A stretch of 64,000 nt of DNA from Hevea brasiliensis (taxonomy: Eukaryota > Streptophyta > Magnoliopsida > Malpighiales > Euphorbiaceae): NCBI RefSeq assembly GCF_030052815.1, contig NC_079510.1, forward strand, positions 9,743,375-9,807,374, written 5' to 3'. The number at the start of each line of letters is the position of its first letter. The first letter of the stretch is position 1. Below the pieces are notes generated by a model. That model was given only the letters and a program-made list of their open reading frames with translations. It searched no databases and was not told where the DNA came from. A program made the position numbers and the translations under genes. Of the stretch, positions 10,758 through 22,546 are shown piece by piece.

Positions 10758-12747
10758 TGAAGGAGCGGAAGCATGAAAAACACAAGTTTATATCATTGAA
10801 TTCAAAAATTTTTCACCTAGGGTCACATGCATCATGCAAGATTCATTTTTGTCTATTTGATTTCAATGTTAAACAGCATATTAAAACTCTTTTAATATGT
10901 TTTGGATCTAGATATTCCATTTAAGATTTAAGAATTAATAAGATTAATTCATTAGAACCCTAGATTAGATCAAGAACAAGTGTACTAACCTTTTGATGCA
11001 CTGCAATGTGTTTGGCACCTTTGGGATGCGTCTTTAGGACACCAGATGTTGTCCCTCTAGCTTGTCCACACCAAGATCACCTATGGCAGCCCTTGAACAG
11101 CTTTTAAAGCTTTTTCTATGAATTAGAAAATCAAGTTTCGCCTTTTGAGAGATTACAGATGTAAACAGGACACTAGAAACAATTTCTAGTATTTTTAATT
11201 CAAAAGATTATTTGCTAATCTCATTGAATTGATAAGAGATGAAGAAGAAGAGGGGAGAGGGCAGCCAAGGGTGGCAGCACAAAGAGACAATAGAAGCCTA
11301 CACGTTTTACTCTTTCATAACAACACTTATATAGCTAGGTCATCACTTAAAACCCTTGCCACATGTCACCTTCTGATTGGCTCTAGGTTTAATTGACCCA
11401 ATCGCATTGTGCCAAGTGTCAAACCTATATTTAATCTTGATTTTAATCATCTTACATGATTAAAAGACATATGGCAAGCTTATGTGTAGTGCCATGTTTC
11501 ACCATCTCATGGTGCTGCATGTCACCCTGTGAAATGACCAAAATACCCCTGTGTCTTAATTTTGAGTTCTCAACCTAAAACAATTATTTCTCTTCTTCTA
11601 ATCAATTTATATCAAATATAAATTAATTAATTAATCTCTATTAATTAATTTCTCATTAATTAAATTCATATTTAAACACTTTAAATATAAATTTAACTTA
11701 TACTATACATCCAATAACCTAGATTTGGTTTCAAGCCAAGCTAGGGACTTTGGAATCTAATTGCAAACCAAACCTATTTAATTAAGCAATTAAAATCTTT
11801 AATTAATTAATTAAATCATATTTAATTTGGTGATTACTTGTGTATGTGTGTGACTTACTAGGCTCATCACTAATTGGCAATGAGACATGATATCAACTCT
11901 TAATATCATCAGAATTCTTTCTTACCATAAATGATTTCTCTAAATCATTTTATACACCTCATAGACCATGGTTAACCCCTAGCATAGCATGCCATGGCCA
12001 CCCAATTAGCAATAAGGTTTACCTTAAATGAACCTATAATCATATGTTACCATGCATTAGAATCTCTCTGTTACAAAATCCCAACTCAAGCTGGAGTCAT
12101 GGTTTATGTCAAACCCCATTTGCTATGAATATTATGTTCTCTTTTAATTCTAGTTCTTGATTAAAAAGATTTTCTCATCAAAAACTCTTTTCTGAATAAA
12201 TCTATTTGTCCTGACTAGGAACTTGAAACATCAAGAACAATTAAATGAACATAAGATTTTAACCCTATTTACTTGGAGGAACATATTCCATCTTGATCAA
12301 CACCTACCTCCATATATAACTAGTAGGAGCCAACACATGCCCATATACCCATACACAGTACAAGTATGAAAGCAGTATCAAACTCAAACCACCTATATAC
12401 AAGATAACTATACTATCTCAGGTCTAAAGATTATATGCACTGATATGATTTATGACAATATATTGACAAGAGTAAACTCCATGTGCTTATCATAAATGTC
12501 ACTGGTTCGACCTACTTATCATATATAAGTGCCTATCATATTTGTTATAAGGCATACTAAATGATATGCTCTAGGGCATACTACTAATATTAACAACTAA
12601 AGAATAGAATTTCTAACACAATATCATTAGACCTTTTCTATTACACATAAATATATTATGTAAACAGAAAAGTGAAAATGCCTTTTATCAATCAAAACAT
12701 GTACAAGATACATAGTATATGATATGCTCTAGGGCATACTACTAACA
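10758..12747 (-). repeat. Copia LTR shared by G (as 5' LTR) and I (as 3' LTR)
   Basis: Begins TGAAGGAGCGG and ends CATACTACTAACA on the plus strand. The primer site of G abuts its left end and the polypurine tract of I abuts its right end, so one LTR serves two minus-strand elements in tandem. About 1990 bp: an extra copy of the LTR start (about 12553-12588) replaces roughly 130 bp, so the antisense ORF found in other LTRs is lost. TATA box at 11327-11333. Confidence 0.92.
11327..11333 (-). promoter_or_regulatory. TATA box of the shared G/I LTR
   Basis: CTATATAAG on the minus strand, positionally equivalent to those of the other copia LTRs. Confidence 0.6.
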
Positions 12748-12767
12748 ATCTCCCACTAGCACTAGAG
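12748..12767 (-). promoter_or_regulatory. Polypurine tract region of copia I
   Basis: On the minus strand CTCTAGTGCTAGTGGGAGAT directly precedes the 3' LTR. It is the same as in copy C and nearly the same in D. Confidence 0.75.
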
Positions 12768-13091
12768 GCATTCATTGCAATATCTTAGACCCATCTTTTC
12801 AAGATGTTGGTTTAGTTGAGCTTGTGACATAGGCTTAATGAAAGGATCAGCTGGATTTTCAGCTGATGCTATTTCTTGCATGGCTACATTGCGTCACCCA
12901 ACTATTTCTCTGATAATGTGATAGCGTCTTTCTATGTGTTTGGATTTCTGGTGAGACCGGGGTACCTTATATCCAAACAGCCTCTTTTGCAACATTTGAT
13001 GCAGCAATATACTCAGCTTTGGTAGTGGAATCTACTGTCATACTCTGTTTGCAACTCTTCCAACTGACTGCACCTCCATTATAAATAAACA
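12768..13091 (-). pseudogene. Copia I RNase H fragment and pol C-terminus
   Basis: Encodes the end of pol (compare D 56230-56640): the SSKQS and STTKAEYIAA region, REIVG ... and the region matching PFxKPMS. Frames are broken and part of the region (ITEL ... HCDNN) is missing. At 13091 it joins directly to the KARL part of RT, so the polymerase active site and the first RNase H Asp are deleted. Confidence 0.75.
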
Positions 13092-13569
13092 CCTTTCGCT
13101 ACTAGCCTTGCCTTATAGGTCTCTACCTTTCCATCAGAACCAATTTTCTTCTTGAAAACCCATTTGTTCCCTATAGGTACAATACCTTCAGGTGGGTCAA
13201 CAAGATCTCAAACTTGATTCTTATACATGGAATCAATCTCGGATTTCATAGCATCAATCCATTTTGAAGAGTCTATATCTGATATAGCTTCTTCATAGGT
13301 AAGTGGATGATTTCCATGATCAACTTCTTCATGAGTAGACAACTCTTGTTCTTCTTCATGAAGGAAACCATATCTCATTGGTGGGTGAGATAACCTGGTT
13401 GTTCTACGAGGAACAGCTATAGATGTTTCATCAATAGGTATAGGTTGACTAGATAGATCTATATCCATCTGATCTTTTGGTTGGTCAAAATTCTCCAATT
13501 CTAACTCTATTTGCCTTCCTTTGCCCCCTTCTTGAACAAACTGTTATTCAAAAAATGTGGCATCTCTAC
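13092..13569 (-). pseudogene. Copia I reverse transcriptase, N-terminal fragment
   Basis: The open stretch 13208-13498 holds the integrase-RT linker (QPKDQMDIDLSSQPIPIDET) and the RT start (AISDIDSSKWIDAMKSEIDS). GNKWVFKKKIGSDG follows after a stop. The fragment ends at the large deletion at about 13091. No YVDD box. Confidence 0.8.
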
Positions 13570-14889
13570 TTATCACAACCTTTTGTGATGTAGGCAAATA
13601 AAAATAATATCCAAAACAATCTTTTGGATATCCAACAAATCAATCCTTTTCTGATCTAGTTTCCAATTTATCAGTGTTCAGCTTTTTGATATAAGCTGGA
13701 CAACCCCAAATCTTAACATGCTTAAGACTTGGTTTTCTTCCATGCCATATCTCATAAGGTGTGGAAGATACTGATTTTGATGGAATCCTATTCAGAATAT
13801 GCAAAGCTGATTCTAATGCAAAATCCCCAAAAAGAGATTGGCATATCAGTATAGCTCATCATACTATGTACCATATCTAATAGGGTACGATTTCTTCTTT
13901 CAGATACACCATTCAGCTGTGGTGTTCCTAGAGGAGTCAGCTTGGAAACAATGCCATGCTCTCTCAAGTATTCATCAAATTCAGTACTCAAGTATTCACC
14001 TCCACGATTTGATCGAAGAGATTTAATACTTTTTCCTGTTTGATTTTCTACTTCAGATTTAAATTCTTTAAACTTTTCAAAGGATTCATGTTTATATTTC
14101 ATCAAATACAAATACCCAAACCATGATTTATCATCAGTAAAGGTAATAAAGTAATGAAAACCACCTCTACCCATTTCTTTAAATAGACCATATACATCAC
14201 TATGTATTAGCTCCAAAATATTTTTAGCTCTTAGCCCTTGTCCTACAAAGGGTGTTCTAGTTATTTTGCCCTGAAGGCAAGATTCACAAGTTGGAGTAGG
14301 CTCAAAGCCCAATGAGAATAGAATCCCCGTTTTCTCCAGTTTTGCAATCCTATCTTTTGCAACATGATATAACCTTAAGTGCCAAATATATTTTGAACTT
14401 GAGTTGATTTTCACCATGGCATTGCATTCATCACTTGCATTCATTTTGTGTTTGTCATTGTTATCCAAAAAATAAAGACCATCATTCATATAACTCGAAC
14501 CAACATATTTATTTCCAAAATAAATATTGCAAACATCATCTGTGAACTGAAATTCAAAGCCATTTCTAGTCAAACTAGATATAGAAGTGATGTTCTTAAA
14601 AGCATCAGGTACATATAAAATATTATTCAAACACATAACATGTCCAAACATATAAAAAGATTTAGATCCTATGGCTAAAGCTTCAACAGTTGAACCATTG
14701 TCAATCCAGACTCTAACATCTCGAGAATGCAAGCTGCTACTATTTGCTAGTTCCTACAAATCATAAGAAATGTGAGAACTGGCATCAGTATCTAAAACCC
14801 AAGCTATAGATGAACTATGAGTATCATTAGAATCTAAATAACAAGATATGGACATACCTTCCGAAGGTGTATCCTTCTTGTCCTTCAGA
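13570..14889 (-). pseudogene. Copia I protease-integrase
   Basis: The longest open stretch (13788-14732, 314 codons) covers the end of the protease, the pre-integrase zinc region (HLRLYHVAKD ... CESCLQGK, in which a conserved Gly before HV is Tyr) and the integrase core. The second catalytic Asp is Asn (LRSNRGGEY, codon at 14007-14009), while HSDVYG and GVSERRNRT keep the other two acidic residues. The protease active site, just upstream of 14732, reads Asp-Thr-Asp instead of Asp-Thr-Gly, and a stop follows. The right frame is lost after FWGF. Confidence 0.88.
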
Positions 14890-15719
14890 GAAGCAAGATA
14901 CTCTAGGCAGTTCCTTTTCCAGTGCCCATCCTTCTGGCAGTGGAAACACTTTCCTTTACCTCAATTAGCTTTAGTCTTCCCTCTCTGTTTAGCTATTTTA
15001 TTAGGAGGACCAGGAATCTGAGGTTTCCTTTTCTTATTGCCCTTCTTCTTATTGGACTTTCCAGCAGAAGAAAATGCAATCAAAGCTACCTTCTTTCCTT
15101 TATTGCCCGGCATATTCTTTTGGGCAATAACTCGCATGTTGAGTAAACTAGCCAAGGTGCATTCCTGCTTAGTCATATGAAAATTTATCACAAAATTCCC
15201 AAATGACTCAGGAAGGGACTGAAGGATCAAATCCGCCTGCAGTTGGAAATCCATTTTAAAGTCAAGATGTTCCAGCTGCTCAATCAGCTGAATCATCTTG
15301 TGGACATGATCCCCAATATTCTGTCCCTCAGACATCCTCATGTGGAATAACTGTCTAGATATCTCATACCTAGCATTCCTGCTGTGCTCACCATACAACT
15401 CTTGCAGGTGAAGGAGGATCTCACTCATACTCTGCATGTTCTCATGCTGCTTCTGTAACTCATTACTCATGGAAGCAAGCATGTAACACTTAGCTCTCAT
15501 ATCATGCTCCTTCCACTTGTCCAAAATTTTATGTTCCTCTTGAGTGGCCTCTGGAGGTAAGGGACTAGGAACATTTGAGTCTAAAACATATCCTATATGT
15601 TCAAAGTTTATGACAAGTTTTAAATTTCCTAGCCAATCAGATAGATTAGGTCCTGTCAACCTATTGTGATCAAATATGCTTGCAAGGATAATGGATGGTG
15701 GTGGTTGTTCTGTGCTCAT
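14890..15719 (-). pseudogene. Copia I gag
   Basis: The best-preserved gag of the window: open for 252 codons (15719-14961) from MSTEQPPPSI. It has the UBN2-type core (DKWKEHDMRAKCYMLASMSN, ELYGEHSRNARYEISRQLF, MRMSEGQNIGDHVHKM, HLDFKMDFQLQADLILQSLP) and a basic tail (KSNKKKGNKKRKPQIPGP). A TGA at 14961 precedes the CCHC zinc knuckle (CFHCQKDGHWKRNC, about 14900-14950), which is otherwise intact. Gag would form the capsid-like particle and bind element RNA. Confidence 0.88.
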
Positions 15720-17485
15720 TATTATCCAAAAATTAACTGCAGAAAATAACGAGATTAATTAGTAAATGTATCATGTATTTAACTAAAATGATTATGGTTT
15801 TTTAATCAAATTGGTCCTCCCACTAACTTAGCGAATCCTATACTTCCAAAGTAGAAAACGGAAATCCTAGTTGGATGGATTTCTAGTGGGTGATTGAATT
15901 CTTATAATCCTGTTGATCATCCTCAGGCACATCCATTATTGGAATTACAATAAACTATAAGTCAGCAACTCTTTTCCCATCACATCTCATGTGAGGTTCA
16001 ATCCTTTACCTAGCCCCTAATGCTCAAAATCTCAAGCACATCCATTATTGACTTATTTTGCATTAGTTAAGTTGATCCCATTGAGCCAGTAAACATGCAA
16101 ATAATTTTAATGTCCCAGGCACATCCATTATTGGCCACCAAACCATTTACATATTTACAACATCTCATGCTTAATAATTATTCTTAAGAAAATCTCTTAA
16201 ATTAATTGCATCATATGCAACTATTTAAAATTTCTTAAAATAATTGCCCCAGTGGAGGGCCCATGTTATAATTGCTTTAATTATAGCATACCCAACTTAA
16301 TTATTTGTTTTGAAGATTTTGTGGTCGTCCTAATTACTCTTATGGTCTCACTTTGTACATTATCCATTTAGCATGCATATATCATATACTTGCATACATT
16401 CCCATACATCTCATGCATTCATGGATAAACAGTAAATATGGTATGATCATGGACTTTCTAAAGGATTCAATTCTGAGCCACCAAGAATTGAATCAGGGCA
16501 TTCTTGGGTGAATTTCATTCATTCATATTATAAGAGCCGCTGAAGGAGTACATAATTAACACTTGATCTTGAATTCCTCCCACTGGTCCCACCAATGCTA
16601 TTGGCCTCCTTTATCTTCTTGCAATCCAATTACATAGTAATCCTTGGCATACCAAGGCGAATTTACAAGAACTAAATAAATGAAATTACAATCCAAAATT
16701 ATTACAACCTTAATAATACATACCCAAAAATAAATTAAAATTAATTAATTAATTTATAACCCAAAGAAACATAAAAGAAATAAATCCAATCACATTGGTC
16801 TTTTATAGTCCATGATCATCTATCATGCATATCACTATTTAGCAATTAAATAAAACATACATGCTTAAATTAAATTGAATATCTCATATTTAACTTAAAA
16901 ATCCAGAATTGAATATGATTCAAACAAATTTAAAAATTTAAATTTGAATCTCATTCAAACAAATTTAAAAATTCATATTTGAATCACATTCAAACAAAGT
17001 TAAAAATTCAGATTTCAATAACATTCAAACAAATTTAAAAAATTCAGATTTGAATCATATTCAAATAACTTTAAAAATTTTGATTTGAATCACATTCAAA
17101 CAACTTCAAAAATTCAAATTTGAATCACATTCAAACAACTTTAAAAATTCAGATTTGAATCACATTCAAACAACTTTAAAAATTCAGATTTGAATCACAT
17201 TCAAACAACTTTTAAAATTCAAATCTGAATCAAAATTTATTTGTGTGATTAAAACTCTAATTAAACAATTTAATTAGACATAGGATGAGCTTTTATATCA
17301 TACAACAATTGTAAATTAAAAACCGAAACCTTGTGCACACCATTGCTGACCACAAAGTGTGCGCACCAATGGTGTTCATCACCAAGCCGCCACTTTTCCT
17401 TTGAAACCAGTAATGAATCTATCATCTCATAATCAAACCACACAATTAAATCATATGATCTACAATCTAAATGGCAAATATAGTG
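15720..17485 (-). other. Copia I untranslated leader
   Basis: About 1.77 kb, noncoding, uninterrupted: the best reference for the leader together with D. It contains the three spaced CTCAxGCAC/GTAC motifs near gag and the minisatellite near the LTR. Confidence 0.88.
16900..17240 (-). repeat. 35-bp leader minisatellite, 9-10 copies (I)
   Basis: Same unit as in G, F and D with scattered substitutions. Confidence 0.9.
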
Positions 17486-17499
17486 GATCTGATACCAAT
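17485..17499 (-). promoter_or_regulatory. Primer-binding site of copia I
   Basis: GGATCTGATACCAAT on the plus strand, i.e. ATTGGTATCAGATCC in sense. One change from the initiator-Met complement (AGATC for AGAGC). Confidence 0.85.
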
Positions 17500-19589
17500 T
17501 GAAGGTGCCAAAGCATGAAAAATATAAGTTTATATCATTGAATTCAAAAATTTTTCACCAAGGGTCACATGCATTATGCAAGATTCATTTTTATCTATTT
17601 CAAATGATAAACAGCATATTAAAACTCTTTTAATATATTTTGGATCTAGATTTGCCATGTAAGATTTTAGAATTAATCAGATTAATTCATTAGAATCCTA
17701 GATTAGGTCAAGAATAAGTGCACTAACCTTTTGATGCAGTGCAGTGTGTTTGACACCTTGGGGATGCGCCTTAGGACACCAGATGTTGTCTCTCTAGCTT
17801 GTCCACACCAAGATCACCTATGGCAGCCCTTGAACAGCTTCTAAAGCTTTTTCTATGAATTAGAAAATTAAGTTTAGCCTTTTGAGAGATTACAGATGTA
17901 AACAGGACACTAGAAACAATTTCTAGTATTTTTAATTCGAGAGATTGTTTGCTAATCTCTTTGAATTAATTAGAGATGAAGAAGAAGAGAAGGGAGAGCA
18001 ACCAAGGGTGGAGGCACAAAGAGATTAATGGTAGCTTGTATTTTTATTCTTTCATCCTTACACTTATATAGCTAGGTCACCACTTTAAACCCTTGCCATA
18101 TATCACTCTCTGATTGGTTCTAGGTTTAATTGACCCAATCACATTGTGCCAAGTGTCAAACCTATATTTAATCTTGACTTTGATCATCTTACATGATTAA
18201 AAGACATTTGACAAGCTTATGTGTAGTGCCACATGTCACCCTCTTATGGTGCCACATGTCACCCTATGAAATGATCAAAATACCCCTGTGACTTAATTTT
18301 GAGTTCTCAACCCAAAATAATTATTTCTCTTCTTCTAATCAATTTATGTCAAATATAAATTAATTAATTAATCTTTATTTATTAATTAATTTCTCATTAA
18401 TTAAATTCATATTTAAACACTTTAAATATAAATTTAACTTATACTATACATCCAATAACCTAGATTTGGTTTCAAGCCATGCTAGGGACTTTGCAATCTA
18501 ATTGCAAACCAAACCTATTTAATTAATTAATTAAACTCTTTAATTAATTAATTAAATCATATTTAATTTGGTGATTACTTATGTATGTGTGTGACTTACT
18601 AAGCTCATCACTAATTGGCAATGAGACATGATATCAACTCTTAATATCATCAGAACACTTTCTTACCACAAATGATTTCTCTAAATCATTTTATGCAGCT
18701 CATAGACTATGGTTAACACCTAGCATAGCATGCCATAGCCATGCAATCAGTAATAAGGTTTACCTTAAATGAACCTATAATCATATGTTACCATGCACTA
18801 GAATCTCTCTGTTACAAAATCCCAATTCAAGCTGGAGTCAAGGTTTATGTCAAACCCCATTTGCTATGAATATTATGTTCTCTTTTAATTCCAGTTCTTG
18901 ATTAAAAAGATTTTCTCATCAGAAATCCTTTTCTGATTAAATCTATCTGTCTTGGCCAGGAACTTGAAACATCAATAACAATTAAATGAACATAGGATTT
19001 TATCTTACTTAGAGGAATAGATTCCATCTTAATCAACACCTACCTCCATATATAACTAGTAGGAGCCAACACATGCCCATATACCCATACATAATACAAG
19101 TATGAAAGCAGTGTCAAATTCAAACCACCTATATACAAGATAACTATCCTATCTCAGGTCTAAAGATTTTATGCACTGATATGATTTATGACAATACATT
19201 GACAAGAGTAAACTCCATGTGCTTGTCATAAATGTCATTGGTTCGGCCTACTTATCATGTATAAGTGCCTATCATGTTTGTTATATGACATGAGACTCAC
19301 CATTCCATCTTATTTACATCTCATATAAATAACTTAGGAACAAACATGATTACAACCTTTCTGGATAAGTCATGTCCTTATTGTGAACCTATTTATGATA
19401 CTTTGTGCTAGAAATACTGTCACTCATATTCTTAACAACTTAAGAATAGAATTTCTAACAAAATATCAATGGACCTTTTCTATTACACATAAATATATTA
19501 TGTAAACGGAAAAGTGAAAATGTCTTTTATTAATTAAAACATGTACAAGATACATACTAAATGATATGCACTAAGGCATACTACTAACA
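17500..19589 (-). repeat. 5' LTR of copia I
   Basis: Begins TGAAGGTGCC and ends CATACTACTAACA on the plus strand, about 2.09 kb. It has a short deletion (about 19384) that breaks the antisense LTR ORF. Its right edge is the junction with copia E. Confidence 0.92.
18064..18070 (-). promoter_or_regulatory. TATA box of the copia I 5' LTR
   Basis: CTATATAAG on the minus strand at the family position, with ACCAATCAG about 55 bp upstream in sense. Confidence 0.6.
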
Positions 19590-19592
19590 ACA

Positions 19593-20460
19593 ACAACCAC
19601 TACCATCCAATATCCTTACGAGCATACGTGATCACAATAGGTTGACGGGACCTAATATTTCTGATTGGCTCAAAAATTTAAAACTTGTCCTGAACCTAAA
19701 ACGTATTGGATATGTTTTAGACTCAAAGGTTCCTAGTCTCTTACCTCTAGAGGCAACTCAAGAGGAACTAGATACTTTGGACAAGTGGAAGGAGCGTGAT
19801 ATGAGAGCCAAATGTTACATGCTTACTTCTATGAGTAATGAGTTACAGAAGCAGCATAAAAATATGCAAAATGCAAGTGAGATCCTCCTTCACCTGCAAG
19901 AGTTGTATGGTGAGCATAGTAGGAATGCTAGGTATGAGATATCTAGACAACTATTCCGCATGAGGATGTCTGAAGGACAGAATGTCGGAGATCATGTCCA
20001 CAAGATGATTCGGCTTATTGAGCAGCTGGAACATCTTGACTTTCACATGGATTTTCAACTGCATACGGATTTGATCCTTCAGTTCCTGCTTGAGTCATTT
20101 GGGAATTTTGTGACCAATTTCCAAATGACAAAGCAAGAGTGTAATTTGGCTGGGTTACTTAACATGCTAGTTATTGCCCAAAAGAATATGTTGGGCAATA
20201 AAGGAAAAGAGATGGCTTTGATTGTATCTTCTTCTTCTGCTGGAAACTCTAAAAAGAAGAAGGGCAATAAGAATAAAAAACCTCAAATTCCTTGACCTTC
20301 CAAGAAGATAGCTAAATATAGGGCAAGACCAAAGCTGACAAAGGCAAGGAAAAGTGTTTCCACTGCCAGAAGGATGGGCACTGGAAAAGGAAATGTCTAG
20401 AGTATCTTGCTTCTTTAAAGGACAAGAAGGATAGACCTTCAGAAGGTATGTCTGTGTGTA
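19593..20460 (+). pseudogene. Copia E gag
   Basis: UBN2-type gag lacking its first codons. The long open stretch (19642-20295) carries DKWKERDMRAKCYMLTSMSN, ELYGEHSRNARYEISRQLF, MRMSEGQNVGDHVHKM and a basic tail. A TGA after KPQIP (Gly in other copies) and a frameshift just after it precede a complete zinc knuckle CFHCQKDGHWKRKC (about 20356-20398). The frame is open upstream to the LTR junction at 19590. Confidence 0.87.
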
Positions 20461-20816
20461 TTATTTAGATTCTGATGATACTCATAGTTCACTATAGCTT
20501 GGGTTTTAGATACTAGTGCTAGTTCTCACATTACTTATGATATGCAGGAACTAGCAAATAGTAGCAGCTTGCAGTCACGAGATATTAAACTCTGGGTTGG
20601 CAATGACTATTAAAGCTTTAGCCATAGGATCTAAATCTTTATACATGTGTGGACATGTTTTGTATTTAAATAATGTTTTGCATGTACCTGATGCTTTTAA
20701 TAACATCATTTCTATATCTAGTTTGACTAGAAATGGTTATGAATTTCAGTTCACAAATGATATTTGCAATATTTATTTTGGAATTAAATATGTTGGCTCG
20801 GGCTATATGCATGATG
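20461..20816 (+). pseudogene. Copia E protease region (5' part)
   Basis: Contains the copia aspartic protease site, but the triad reads Asp-Thr-Ser (LDTSASSHI, about 20504-20530), the same change as in D. The downstream KALAIGSKSLYMCGHVLYL and ISSLTRNGYEFQFTND segments are in a second frame (20597-20816). Gypsy A enters at 20817; the coding sequence resumes at 31465. Confidence 0.83.
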
Positions 20817-21649
20817 TGTCACACCCTACCCCTCTGTAAGGCATAACATGATCCCGTAGTATACCTAATGAATTACCAACTCCGTCTACTGATAATCCAT
20901 TAAATACACTACAAGGGATTTTAAAAACTTTTCTTACTTCTTTTACAGTGGTGAGCACTATTTACAGGTGTGAAAGACTTTGGTGAACTGAAGTGAAACA
21001 ACTAACTCATTTGATTTATTTGGAATATCTGTAAAAATTTTGGCAAGGTGCCATTTGTATTTTGGACAAAACAGTTCTTGAAAACTCAGAAAAGCACTTC
21101 AATATATTTTCAAATCTCAACTCCAACATTTTTATCAACACAACACATTTCTCAAGTCAAATCCACAGTGATTTTCAAAGACTAAGATACAAAAATATAA
21201 CACAATTTTTACAAGCCAAATAACTCATAATTATTTTACAACTTTATCAGACAACTTAAATTTACAACTGCTCAAAACCAAGAACAAAATATACATACAG
21301 TGAATATACATTACAGTACAAAATGCCACATATGGTATACTCACTATACCCAAAAATCTCTCGCTGGCGGTACTAGCAGCCTAGTCTGCTGCCCTGTCTG
21401 TCTCTCTACCTGCGACAAAGAATAAAGCTATCACGAGACAATGTCTCATGGTGCACAACATTAACCAAATACAAATTTTAAATCACAATTCATAAATCAT
21501 ATCAATAGTGGATACTTAAAACCATAGTTAAATTCAAGACAATGAATGTCATAAGGAATTTAAACTCCAATTCACAAATTATCAAAATTCATAATAACCC
21601 AATTTAGTCAAATAGTTTAAGAATACCGTATTGCCAATTCATGCACAAT

Positions 21650-21890
21650 TTGATCAAATAACTGAATAATACCTTTTTGCAAATCAATAACACAATTGTT
21701 CAAATAACTGAATAATATCATTTTGCAAATCAATAACACAATTCGATCAAATAATTGAATAATATCATTTTGCAAATCAATAACACAATTCGATCAAATA
21801 ATTGAATAATATCGTTTTGCAAATCAATAACACAATTCGATCAAATAATTGAACAATACAATGTTGCCAATCAATAACACAATTTAGGTC
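21650..21890 (-). repeat. 47-bp tandem repeat, about 5 copies, in the A 3' LTR
   Basis: Units of AATTGAATAATATCATTTTG plus CAAATCAATAACACAATTCG and connecting bases. The same array occurs at about 28193-28440 in the other LTR. Confidence 0.85.
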
Positions 21891-22380
21891 ATGACACACA
21901 TTTTTTCCATATATGCCGTGTTGTACACCACGACAAGACATACTCACCCCAATAATCGAAATCAATGAGGGAGGAAGCTAGCTATATAATGAGTACTCAT
22001 CCATACTCACCTCATACTGGGAAGTGAAAGAGGGAGGAACATAATCATACTCACCCCAGACTGATAAGTCAAAGAGAGAGGAATCATCACACTCACCCCA
22101 TTAATGGAGGAGGAAATAGTATCAGTGTCATGCCAATTGTGAGTCAAAGCAATTCCAAACATTTTATTCAAATGATCTGTAAGAATCCAATAAATTTCCA
22201 AAGTTATAATCTCATTCACAAATGGCAACACAATTCGTAATTCATTTCAATTTCCACAAAAACCATTTACAGTGCTCTTCAATCAATAAGTATCCATCAA
22301 ATACCATTCAAACAGTTTCTCACAGTTTCAAATCATTTACAATACTTTTCAAGCAATAAACATCCATTCAAGTACATTTC

Positions 22381-22546
22381 CACAATTTAAAACAATAATA
22401 TACAAGTAGTCATAATTTATTTCAATTGAAAATAATTCAAAAGAAATAGTTGTTGTGCACAAACACAATTTAAAACAATAATATACAAATAGTCAATATT
22501 TATTTCAATTGAAAATTTCAAAAGAAATAGCCGTTGTGCACAAACC
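22381..22546 (-). repeat. 83-bp direct duplication in the A 3' LTR
   Basis: Two copies starting CACAATTTAAAACAATAATA at 22381 and 22464, each ending in a GTTGTGCACAAA segment. Present also in the 5' LTR (about 28934-29099), so it predates this insertion. Confidence 0.85.

Larger units (their letters stand above)
361..12747 (-). mobile_element. Copia element G (minus strand), truncated and twice interrupted
   Basis: In sense order: 5' LTR (10758-12747, shared with element I), primer site (10743-10757), leader, gag from 6862, protease/integrase remnant, and the N-terminal part of RT ending at 361 where X is inserted. Copia F (2828-6722) interrupts gag, and solo LTR H (7478-9588) interrupts the leader. 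The protease active-site region is deleted and the reading frames contain stops. The 3' half of RT, RNase H and the 3' LTR are not in the window; they may lie beyond X to the left. Collinearity with copies I, C and D supports the assignment. Confidence 0.88.
10758..19589 (-). mobile_element. Copia element I (minus strand), internally deleted
   Basis: In sense order: 5' LTR (17500-19589), primer site, leader with minisatellite, gag (15719-14890), protease/integrase, RT start, RNase H tail, polypurine tract and 3' LTR (10758-12747, shared with G). About 1.3 kb covering most of RT and the start of RNase H is missing at about 13091. The right LTR end abuts copia E gag at 19590, followed by ACAAC; the matching target copy would lie left of the window beyond G. 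The G-LTR-I arrangement is the known outcome of unequal LTR recombination. Confidence 0.9.
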
